Shown piece by piece: positions 56,899 to 64,000 of a stretch of DNA of 64,000 nt. The stretch is from positions 49,008,469 to 49,072,468 of the forward strand of contig CM076996.1 of the NCBI GenBank assembly GCA_039090855.1, in the 5' to 3' direction. Origin of the DNA: Macrothele yani. Its lineage: Eukaryota > Arthropoda > Arachnida > Araneae > Macrothelidae. The translations under genes and the position numbers were made by a program. Numbering within the stretch: position 1 is the stretch's first letter; each line of letters starts with the position of its first letter. The notes beneath the pieces were generated by a model. It did not search any database, was not told where the DNA came from, and was given only the letters and a program-made list of their open reading frames with translations.

Positions 56899-58117
56899 CA
56901 CTGAAGAGCAATTGAATTAGAGATACCTGTCTAGTAATCTGTAGCACCACCTTTCGCCCTGACGACGGCGGCGATTCGTTTCGGCATGGACTCGACAAGA
57001 CACCGGAAGCGTTGGGAAGCCATACGGATCCACGACCCCTGAACAAGCTCCCACAGGTCACGAAGATTTGATGGAGAGGGGTCAGAGCCTCGAACATCTC
57101 TCTTGATGGCATCCCAGATGTGCTCGATGTGATTGAGGTCAGGTGACCTAGCTGGCCAAGGAAGCGAGGTCATGTCGGTGGAGTGTTCATCCAACCATTC
57201 GGATACAATTCGGGAGCGATGGCACGGTGCATTGTCTTGTTGCAGGATGAGGTCCCCAGTGGGATGTTGAAGAAGCACAAACGGGAGCAAATGGTCATCC
57301 AGGATATCCCGGTACCGTTGACCTGTGAGGGACGATGTCACACGTACCAGGGGTCCCATTTCAGTCCACGTAAACAGTCCCCAGACGAGAATGCCACCCC
57401 CACTAGCTTGAAGAGTACCCTACTGGCAAGAAGGATCCATCGCTTCATGTGGTTTGCGCCGTACTCGTATCCTGCCATCCGCGTGTACCAACGTGAATCT
57501 CGACTCATCAGTCCAGGCAACCTTTTTCCACATCTCTAGGGTCCAGTGGCGATTTTCCCGAGGCCGTGCTAATTTTTGCACCCTGTAATGTGCGGTCAGC
57601 AGCGGTACCCTCGTGGGACGATGGCTTTTGTACCCAATAGCTAGGAGATGGTTCTGGATGGTGTGGCTGATTGCACGTTTTTGTGCACCAGCGTTAAATT
57701 GCCAAGTGATTTCTTGCACTGTGGCCCGTCTATCCGCTGTTACAATGCGAGCTAGCCGACGATGACTCCGCTCATCTACACGCTGTTGTCCACGGCAGTT
57801 GGCCCTTGCAGGGATGGTTTTACCGGATTCGATGTACTCACGGTGCACCCGTGACACAGTGGCTCGTGAAAATCCCAGTTCCTGCACGACTTCCGAGATG
57901 GAGTGACCCATTCGTCGGGCCCCGACAATTTGCCCGCGATCAAATGCGCTTAGATCCTTCGTCTTACCCATACTGCGTCCGACTCTTACTGAGTTCCGTC
58001 GCATCACTCCTTATATTGTTGGATCGCTACTACGTCATTTCGTTTCCGTTTACAGGGCCGCCCACAGTGCCACATTTTCATAACGTCAGCTGTCTCTAAT
58101 TCAATTGCTCTTCAGTG
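56899..58117 (-). mobile_element. Tc1-type DNA transposon, family D
   Basis: Inverted ends CACTGAAGAGCAATTGAATT + AGAGA are perfect over 25 bp. They are flanked by TA (56897-56898) and TG (58118-58119, a mutated TA). The length is 1219 bp. Inserted into the mariner gene. Confidence 0.95.
56931..57971 (-). pseudogene. Tc1-family transposase, single nonsense codon
   Basis: Minus strand, one continuous frame of 346 codons from MGKTKDLSAFDRGQIVGARR (ATG at 57971; the open frame extends to 58007, but homology starts here). It is interrupted only by a TAG at 57420-57422 just after MDPSCQ. Landmarks: SRATVSRVHREYIESG, IGYKSHRPTRVPLL, WTDESRFTLVH (first D), ILQQDNAPCH (second D), PDLNHIEHIWD (E, 34 residues later) and the terminal SMPKRIAAVVRAKGGATDY. 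All catalytic residues are kept, so this copy is almost intact. Confidence 0.93.
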
Positions 58118-58667
58118 TGCAGCGACGTGAAACGAAGAAGAACGTGGAGCAAGCTTGATGAACCTGCTCAAAGCATTTCAAAATCCGATATGCACTAAAG
58201 GAAGGTTATGCTGTCAGTCTGGTGGGATTTTAAAGGTATTGTGCATTTTGAATTGCTTCCGAGGAACCAAATCATTAATTACGACGTGTAACTGTCGTCA
58301 GCTGGATAATTAAGTGATACGCTAAAACAGAAGGGTCCAGAATTGGTGAATCGCAAAGGTGTTGTGTTTCACCGTGATAACGCAAGACTACATACAAGTT
58401 TGGTCACTCGTCAAAAATTGTTGCTGCTTGGATGGGATGTTTTACCACATCCACCATATTCGCCAGTCCTGACACCATCAAGACGCCTTGAACGGTTGCA
58501 AGACGCCTTGAACGGTAAAATCTTCACTGCTGATGAGGCTATCAAATCATTCTTGGAACTGTTTTTTGCCAAAAAAAAAAAATACGTTTTTTGAGCACGG
58601 AATCATGAATTTGCCTGCGAGATGGCAAAAGGAAATCGAACAAAATAGACAATATGTTGTTCACTAA
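58118..58667 (+). pseudogene. mariner transposase, C-terminal part
   Basis: Frames read DVKRRRTWSKLDEPAQS, VWWDFKGIVHFELLPRNQII, VNRKGVVFHRDNARLHTSLV, LGWDVLPHPPYSPVLTPS and LPARWQKEIEQN, ending VVH(stop) at 58667. HRDNARLH is the second catalytic block of mariner, and the third acidic residue region (YSPVLTPS for YSPDLAPSD) has lost its D. A duplicated RRLERLQDALNG-like stretch follows it. Confidence 0.88.
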
Positions 58668-58762
58668 AGTTTTTTTTTTGCTCCTTTGCTGAACTAAAGT
58701 CTCGAGTTACACATATTTCATTCTTTTCTCAAATACTTTCTGAAGCTGTGATATTCACATTT

Positions 58763-58835
58763 GTCGGTGACGGAGATTGAAACCATCGTTCCTTGCTCCG
58801 GAGCCAGTTGTTCTAACCGACTAAATCACACCGAC
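58763..58835 (-). repeat. tRNA-like sequence (SINE head or tRNA relic)
   Basis: 73 nt on the minus strand with a perfect 7-bp acceptor pairing GTCGGTG/CACCGAC, an A-box-like TGATTTAGTCGG and a weak B box GGTTTCAATCTCC. D and anticodon arms pair poorly. Probably a tRNA-derived repeat, not a working tRNA gene. Confidence 0.45.
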
Positions 58836-59143
58836 GGAATGCATGGCTGCAGATTCGTCGTCTTGACACGTACTTCACCTCTGTAGTACTTCACAAAGCA
58901 TGTAAGTTAAAGGAAAGGTGAAAATTTTGTCAATAGTGTTATTAAATTTTGGAGTTACTTTTTGATGAAATGTAGTGCGAGGAAGCGCATAATCAGGAAT
59001 TGCATGACACGGGGAATGTTAACATTAATTTTATGGATCAAAAATCTACGGAAACGATGGGTAAAAAAAAATGCAAAATACGAGAAGTGTAAATCTAGGT
59101 TGTACTCCAGAAGTTACAAGCATACGTTCACCAGATGCAATTT

Positions 59144-59375
59144 TGCCGCCCCGGTGGCGCAGTGGTCTAAGCGATGGTCTCTGATCATTCGTCCTAACAT
59201 GGTCCGGGTACGAATCCCGGTGAGGCATGGATGTTGTGTTTGTCTTACGGCACTGGCTCTCTCCCTTCCCTGGAACCAGCGACCCAAAATTAGGGACGGG
59301 CGACTGCTTATAGCCCATTGAGTTGCTCACGGTGGGCGATAAACCTCCAATCAAAAAAAAAAAAAAAAAAAAAAA
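59144..59375 (+). mobile_element. tRNA-derived SINE, copy (e), full length
   Basis: Target duplication AGATGCAATTT (59133-59143 and 59376-59386). Head GCCGCCCCGGTGGCGCAGTG (A box) and GGGTACGAATCCCGG (B box with one change), body, 24-bp poly(A). Confidence 0.97.
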
Positions 59376-59386
59376 AGATGCAATTT

Positions 59387-60453
59387 AGAGGCATGTCTAG
59401 CAGTTTAACTTTAAAAAAATTATTATCAACTCAACCATATTTAAATATCTGTTATTTATAACTGCTCCTCAGAAATCTGTCCTTACGTTTTACACAATAA
59501 CTTTACCTTGATCATTCGTTTGAAGCCGGCCTTAATTTTTGTTTCTCCTTTAATGGCGCATAGGAATCATTTCGTATAAATAATAACAGAATGCACAGCT
59601 GAAACGTTGTCGTTCAACCCCCGAGCCTTCTCATTGCTTAAAATACTCCAGAGTTTCGAGGAGACTTCCTTAAAACATTTATTTACCGCGTATACTGTTT
59701 TCTTTCTTTTTTTACATATGCATGTAATGCCGCACGTAAATAATGAAGTGAAGGAATCGTTCTGATGATTGAATAATAACGGTGTGGCTCGCCATTTTAC
59801 GCTAGTGACTGCTGCTCCTGCCTGATTAAACAATGCCCTTTTTATCAGGAGGGTAAAAAAAGGCGATTTTCATTCACGTCAGACAAAAAGGCATCGTGAT
59901 CTTTGAGCTAGAATAAAAAATGCAGGAGTGAAAAAATTATCAATTCCAGGAGCTAAAGTGGATTTTTTCTTTCATTTATTTTTTAACATCCACGTGCCAC
60001 CCATCTGGGATGAACGCGATTCTGATATTTATATATTTATACGTTTTCTTCTTTCACTGCAGATGCGGAACACATCACGCAGCATGTCAAGGTCAAGTAT
60101 TTTCACACTTCTTTCACGTCATCAAATCCTCCATTCTAACTGATAGTGCTTCTTTGCGAGCAACTTTTTAACAGATGCTTGAACATAAAAAGTAAAAACA
60201 CTTCAATAAAAGCGCCTATTTTACTGACACAAGCAATTTTTGCTTTGCTGTCATTTATCTTCGCAAATCACTCACTCTAAAAGTTTTCCGAATAAAGTGT
60301 GATGCGAATGTTACTATTTTCTCTTTCTTTTCTCTCTCTTCTGCAAATTTTATTTACCCACCATTTACAATTTTTTGTTTTTGACGTCATGTTGGAAATT
60401 CCCAGGTCTTTTCACTATGCAGCAACAACTGGCAGCAAGTAAATTGCTAAATA
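59387..60453. other. No recognised feature
   Basis: AT-rich, without recognisable coding motifs or transposon ends on either strand. Confidence 0.5.
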
Positions 60454-60706
60454 CACCGATGAGACATTCCATTATGACCACCCACAGCCTAGAGAATTCA
60501 GCGCGCCTGGAGACCAAACGGCGGCGCAGGTGAAGTTCACAGAGCAGTATATATATAACCCGAGGACTGGCTTTCGGTTAGTAGAGTGTTCGGAATCAGA
60601 ATGTGAAAAGCTGCCGATTTATCGGAGTTTGATAAAGGACAAATTATGATAGCACGGCGCCTCGGAGCTGCGATCTCGGAAACTGCGCGGCTTTTGGGTT
60701 GTTCAC

Positions 60707-60773
60707 GTTATTTGGCCATCTGTGCACCACTTTTGAGTACGTATCAAAAGTGGTGCACAGATGGCCAAATAAC
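60707..60773. repeat. Perfect 30-bp inverted repeat inside the transposase gene
   Basis: Arm GTTATTTGGCCATCTGTGCA + CCACTTTTGA (60707-60736), loop GTACGTA, exact inverse 60744-60773. The right arm is normal transposase coding sequence (STYQKWCTDGQIT); the left arm is its inverted copy and keeps the frame open. Confidence 0.96.
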
Positions 60774-61045
60774 GAACCGTCGTCCTGTTGTGTGCCGTAC
60801 GCGTTTCAATGATGCCAGAGGGGAGCGGAGACTGTCGCGCATTGTTCACAGGAACCGCAGGACCACAGTGCGACAAATCCCCCTCAGCTACAACAGTTGT
60901 GATCAGGGCAATGTGTTAAAGCACACAGTTCATCACAGCTTTCTGCTCATAGGCCTGCGTAGCCGAAGACCCAGATGGCTTCCCATGCTCACTGCACGTA
61001 ATCGCCAGAGCAACGCATGAAATGGGCCCAAGATCATCGAGGTTG

Positions 61046-61270
61046 TTTTTTTTTTTTTTTTGATTGGAGGTTTAACGACCACCGTGAGCAACTCAATGGG
61101 CTATAAGCAGTCGCCCGTCCCTAATTTAGGGCCACTGGTTCCAGGGAAGGGAAAGAGCCAGTGCCGTAAGACAAACACAACATCCATGCCTGACCGGGAT
61201 TCGAACCCGGACCCCTTACGGGCGAATGATCAGAGGCCAACGCCTTAGACCACTGCGCCACCGAGGCGGC
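61046..61270 (-). mobile_element. tRNA-derived SINE, copy (f)
   Basis: Target duplication TCATCGAGGTTG (61034-61045 and 61271-61282). Minus orientation with poly(T) first; full-length head GCCGCCTCGGTGGCGCAGTG and perfect B box GGGTTCGAATCCC on the minus strand. Confidence 0.97.
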
Positions 61271-62058
61271 TCATCGAGGTTGGACCGTGGATGATTGGAA
61301 GAAAGTGGCCTGATCTGAGGAATCAAGATTCCTGGTGCATCACGTAGACGGCCGAGCGCGGACACGCCGATTACCAACGGAGGCTATGGAAACTGTATGC
61401 ACTGTTGGGCGGAAACAGGCCGCCGGCGGCGGTGTCATGCTGTGGGCGATGTTTTCTTGGGACACTTTAGTCCCTATTATCCCAATAGCACAATCCCTGA
61501 CAGCTGTCAGGTATCTGAACATCGTTGCGGATCAAGTTCATCCATTCATGGTAACTGTGTTCCCTGCTGGTGATGGCCATTACCAACAGGATAATGCGCC
61601 GCGACACACTGCCAGAATCGTCAAGGAGTGGTTCGAGGAACATGCTGGCGACCTTCTGTTAGTGCCTTCGCCTCCAAATTCACCTGTCATGAACCCAATA
61701 GAACATTTGTGGTTCGACTTGGAAAAGCGGGTTCGCGCTAAATCACCAGCACCCCGAAATGTACGGGAACTGGAGGATCTGCTGTTGACATTACGGTAAC
61801 CGATACCCCAGGATACCTATTGCCACCTCGTCGAATCGATGCCTCTCCGATTGGCCGCTGTTTTGTGGGCTAAACGGGGTCCTACAGCTTATAAGGTAAG
61901 TGGTCATAATGTAACGGTTCATCAGTGTAAATGCTACACTTGATGTGAAGCGAGAGTGGGGACGAGATAGCCTGTCACTTGTAATACGAATAACACTGTC
62001 CTGATACACTATGTAGACAAAAGTACTAGAAAACTTCCACATATGCAAATAAACGTAC

Positions 62059-62238
62059 TATAACGAAGTGAATTTCTCCGTCATTTTTATCCGCGCCGGG
62101 GTTCGAACCCGGGTCCACTCATTCCGGAATAAGTTGCTCTACCAATTAAGCTACGCGGACATTTAATTCTGATTCCTATCTGCCTTTATGTCATGTGCGT
62201 CCTGCTGTCAGGTACGTCACATCTCCTGGTACGTTACA
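62059..62238 (-). repeat. TRIM 3' LTR
   Basis: 180 bp; low-coordinate LTR, which is the 3' LTR in the element's own (minus) orientation. It ends TATA at the flank side, where the other LTR has TACA. Confidence 0.88.
62089..62160 (-). promoter_or_regulatory. tRNA-like Pol III promoter in the 3' LTR
   Basis: 72 nt on the minus strand fold as a tRNA: acceptor GTCCGCG/CGCGGAT (one G-T), D stem GCTT/GAGC with A box TAGCTTAATTGG, and T stem CCGGG/CCCGG around TTCGAAC (B box GGGTTCGAACCC). The anticodon stem ACTTA/TGAGT closes an 8-nt loop (TTCCGGAA) where a tRNA would have 7, so it is tRNA-like and not a normal tRNA gene. Confidence 0.8.
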
Positions 62239-62254
62239 TCATCTCCCCCTTATT
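62239..62254 (-). promoter_or_regulatory. TRIM polypurine tract
   Basis: AATAAGGGGGAGATGA on the minus strand, directly abutting the TGTAACG start of the 3' LTR; it would prime plus-strand synthesis. Confidence 0.75.
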
Positions 62255-62361
62255 TTTATTTTTGTTTTTTATTCGAAGTGCTCCTCTTATTTTTCCTATC
62301 TCGCGGTGTGGAAATAACATCACACCAATGCGAGATTTTGAACGGTCGGGTCATCCGGATA

Positions 62362-62373
62362 GTTCGGGCGCCA
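62362..62373 (-). promoter_or_regulatory. TRIM primer binding site, tRNA-Lys type
   Basis: TGGCGCCCGAAC on the minus strand, 2 nt past the 5' LTR, equals the first 12 nt of the site complementary to tRNA-Lys(UUU) used by many retroelements. Confidence 0.82.
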
Positions 62374-62375
62374 AT

Positions 62376-62555
62376 TACAACGAAGTGAATTTCTCCGTCA
62401 TTTTTATCCGCGCCGGGGTTCGAACCCGGGTCCACTCATCCCGGAATAAGTTGCTCTACCAATTAAGCTACGCGGACATTTAATTCTGATTCCTATCTGC
62501 CTTTATGTCATGTGCGTCCTGCTGTCAGGTACGTCACATCTCCTGGTACGTTACA
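62376..62555 (-). repeat. TRIM 5' LTR
   Basis: 180 bp; begins TGTAACGTAC on the minus strand at 62555 and ends CGTTGTA at 62376. Confidence 0.88.
62406..62477 (-). promoter_or_regulatory. tRNA-like Pol III promoter in the 5' LTR
   Basis: Second copy of the tRNA-like segment, differing at one base in the anticodon loop. Transcription from here would run through the primer site into the element. Confidence 0.8.
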
Positions 62556-62584
62556 GTACATTTGAAGAAAACGACTTAACACTA

Positions 62585-63048
62585 GCTGTGTGTGTTGTAT
62601 GGGCGCTGTGGCACATCTATCAGAACTCATAGAAAGCGATTATACCGAGTGGAGTTCAACTGATGTACTTTGAAAAGGGAAAAGAGCTTCGATGCCACCT
62701 GAGTAAGGAATCTGTGCATAGCACTGGCGCTCTTCTGAGATTCCCAAGATCTACTGTCGCTGATGTTCTTCATCGATGAAAAGCAAATGGTACCAAACGA
62801 AGCTTACTGCGGAATTTGAAGAAAGCATGCACGTCCTCCCCCACAGACCTGGTTGGCGACGTCGCACAAGACACGGTAGCAGCTACTTGCAAAAGAGCAG
62901 TCCGTTAGGAAGTGCGTGCGTATGATTACTCTGCTACGTCACCCACGCAGAAGCCCTACATCACTCTAAGCAGTGACAGACGACGATTTTAATGGTGCCT
63001 CGCTCGCCGTTCGTGGACAGCAGATGAGAGGAAGAGGCTCCTGTGGAG
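62585..63048 (+). pseudogene. Tc1-type transposase fragment, decayed
   Basis: N-terminal HTH (FEKGKELRCHLSKES, FPRSTVADVLHR) and the stretch before the first catalytic D (TARRRF-WCLARRSWTADERK) are recognisable. The DES motif itself would begin exactly where the next element is inserted. Confidence 0.65.
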
Positions 63049-63817
63049 TAGAGATGGGTCGGAAATCCCGTAACTGTTACTTTGTCACTATTACCGAAAA
63101 ATAACTGTCATCATTACGACCAGTGACAAAATATAATAGTTCCAAATTCACAAATAAGAATGCCACAGTTAGCCATGTCCGCGCAATGTTTGTGGTCCAA
63201 AATCACGTTTACTATGTCATAGTTTCGGTTGTAATGTCACCATGTCTAAATAATTTGTTTCTTTTCCTGTTGAAACAACACAGAGGTGATGTGAGCTTTC
63301 TTTCCGTCTCCACTATTTCCCTACGCTTAAGATAGTTTTTCTTTTGGTTTTAGCTGTGCGTTCCCTCGTAAACAATGAATTTAAAGCGAAGCGATTGTAA
63401 CAGTGATTTTGTCACTGTCACAAGCGAATTATGATTTGCTCTTTCATTACTGTTTCATCACCCCTGTTGCAAACTGGGATTTTGTTAATGTATAACGAAG
63501 TAAATTTCTCCGTCATTTCTGTCCACGCCAGGATTCGAACCCGGGTCCCCTCATTCCTGAATAAGTTGCTCTACCAATTGAGCTACGCGGACGTTTTATT
63601 CTGATTCCTATCTGCCTTTATGTCGTGTGCGTCCTTCTGGCAGGTACGTCACATCTCCTGGTACGTTACAAATGTTACAAGTAAAACTGTGACTCGTAGC
63701 AGTTACGGCTTCTTTACAGTTCCGTTACAGCTGTTGTAAACGGTGATTTTTTCATCGATTAAAGTCACTGTCACTTCCGTGAAATAGTTGTGACAGGAAA
63801 ATCAAAGCCCACCTCTA
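63049..63817. mobile_element. Non-autonomous hAT-like element
   Basis: Ends TAGAGATGGGTCGG and inverse of TAGAGGTGGGCTTTG, with an AGT on both outer sides. The interior has repeated GTNAC-type motifs (ACTGTTACTTTGTCACT, AACAGTGATTTTGTCACTGT) and no gene. It contains the solo LTR at 63491-63670. Superfamily is a guess from the end sequence. Confidence 0.55.
63491..63670 (-). mobile_element. Solo LTR of the TRIM family
   Basis: Exactly 180 bp with the same ends as the TRIM LTRs and its own 4-bp duplication AATG (63487-63490 and 63671-63674). About 15 differences from the other two. The tRNA-like part at 63521-63592 keeps a perfect B box (GGTTCGAATCC), and the acceptor pairs GTCCGCG/CGTGGAC. 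Agreement of ends in an independent insertion fixes the LTR boundaries. Confidence 0.92.
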
Positions 63818-63916
63818 GTATGGAAAATCACTGTTAAGCCCACCTCTAGTATGGAAAATCACTGTTAAGCTCACCTCTAGTATGGAAAATCACTGTTAAG
63901 CCCACCTCTAGTATGG
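63808..63916. repeat. 31-bp tandem repeat, 3.5 copies
   Basis: CCCACCTCTAGTATGGAAAA + TCACTGTTAAG, units at 63808, 63839, 63870 and a partial at 63901; one has CTCACC. Each unit includes the terminal 10 bp of the preceding hAT-like element plus flank. Confidence 0.95.
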
Positions 63917-64000
63917 TTGACACTGCTCACTCTTTCGTTCGGACCGACTGTTGGCTCGCCAACTTACACTTATCGGCCACATAAATCCTAACGTTCAGTA

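Larger units (their letters stand above)
30449..58676 (+). mobile_element. mariner element dispersed by nested insertions
   Basis: The 5' end TTGGGTTGGCCAAAAAGTCA follows a TA. Four pieces are collinear: 30449-30577 (end and leader), 33788-34208, 56786-56898 and 58118-58676 (gene). Removing the intervening LINEs and the Tc1-type element restores one ~1.2-kb mariner order, with the reading frame running across two of the junctions. No 3' inverted repeat was found after 58676, so that end is lost. This is the oldest layer of the 28-kb nest. Confidence 0.85.
60601..61893 (+). pseudogene. Tc1-family transposase, split by a SINE
   Basis: ATG at 60601 is followed at once by TGA (probably from CGA), then DLSEFDKGQIMIARRLGAAI, an abnormal YLAICAPLL insert (see hairpin), RRPVVCRTRFNDARGERRLS and LLIGLRSRRPRWLPML. 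After the SINE come GGVMLWAMFSWD, YQQDNAPRHTARI (second D), NPIEHLWFDLEKRV (E) and, past a TAA at 61797, the terminal HLVESMPLRLAAVLWAKRGP. The first catalytic region is disrupted around the SINE. Confidence 0.9.
60454..61927 (+). mobile_element. Tc1-type DNA transposon, family E, holding a SINE
   Basis: Ends CACCGATGAGACATTCCATT and inverse of CACTGATGAACCGTTACATT, continuing ATGACCAC, are flanked by TA (60452-60453 and 61928-61929). The length is 1474 bp including a 225-bp SINE and its 12-bp duplication. Confidence 0.93.
62059..62555 (-). mobile_element. TRIM-like mini LTR retrotransposon with tRNA-like LTRs
   Basis: 497 bp: two 180-bp LTRs (62059-62238 and 62376-62555) around a 137-bp core, flanked by the 4-bp duplication GTAC (62055-62058 and 62556-62559). 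Read on the minus strand, LTRs run TGTAACGTAC...CGTTRTA. Two bases after the 5' LTR lies TGGCGCCCGAAC, the start of the tRNA-Lys primer site. Just before the 3' LTR is a purine tract AATAAGGGGGAGATGA. It has no coding capacity. The size and parts match terminal-repeat retrotransposons in miniature. The LTRs differ from each other at about two positions, so insertion is recent. Confidence 0.88.
62007..63048 (+). mobile_element. Tc1-type element remnant, family F
   Basis: A TA (62005-62006) and CACTATGTAGACAAAAGTAC start the left end. After the inserted mini-LTR element the transposase runs on in broken frames: LMYFEKGKELR, GALLRFPRSTVADVLHR, KANGTKRSLLRN and RRRF(stop)WCLARRSWTADERKRLLWS. It is cut at 63048 by another insertion. 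The 3' half is not seen within the window. Confidence 0.7.

Noticed and set aside
62089..62160. Cluster of functional tRNA genes (62089, 62406, 63521)
   Set aside because: All three lie at the same place in 180-bp LTR units with target duplications, and the anticodon loop has 8 nt.

Overview
This is eukaryotic nuclear DNA made almost entirely of transposable elements, most likely from an arthropod with a large repeat-rich genome. The transposase, LINE and tRNA-SINE types resemble those common in spiders and other arachnids, but the species cannot be fixed from sequence. There is no prokaryotic signal (no operons, rRNA or CRISPR), and I found no convincing intact host gene. All names come from motif recognition by eye; no database search was run.

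Layout. 1-5,000: two simple repeats and a Tc1-type element (1100-2639) with an uninterrupted 343-residue transposase. 4,990-9,747: an old IS630/Tc1/mariner-type element holding a nearly full-length RTE-type LINE with an 11-bp target duplication, plus a palindrome. 10-12 kb: SINEs and small inverted repeats. 12.3-21 kb: a degenerate ZBED/BED-finger-type hAT transposase gene on the minus strand, split by a truncated RTE copy and by a TIR-bounded element (15651-19818). That element carries a gene of an uncharacterised arthropod-expanded family and is itself split by a second Tc1 copy. 21.1-22.5 kb: another Tc1-type element. 22.5-30.4 kb: mostly featureless AT-rich DNA with minisatellites and transposon remnants.

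30.4-58.7 kb: one mariner copy blown apart by nested insertions. They are an ORF2-less LINE derivative (holding a SINE), two near-full-length LINEs of a related Tx1/L1-like family lying head to tail, and a Tc1-type element. The second LINE holds a SINE and an 8.2-kb LTR retrotransposon. That retroelement has 1121-bp LTRs, a tRNA-Ser primer site, a gag/pro overlap with a canonical -1 slippery string, and integrase encoded before reverse transcriptase (a Gmr1-like order). Its 5-bp target duplication and empty site can be read directly from the sister LINE.

58.7-64 kb: SINEs, a Tc1-type element with a perfect 30-bp hairpin in its gene, a Tc1 remnant, and a tiny LTR element of 497 bp. The tiny element has 180-bp LTRs, a tRNA-Lys-type primer site, a polypurine tract and a 4-bp target duplication, plus a solo LTR nearby. 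Each LTR contains a tRNA-like sequence with Pol III A and B boxes, and the sense strand has no T4 run. I consider this tRNA-bearing TRIM the most interesting object here, followed by the uncharacterised TIR element and the LINE cluster in mariner.
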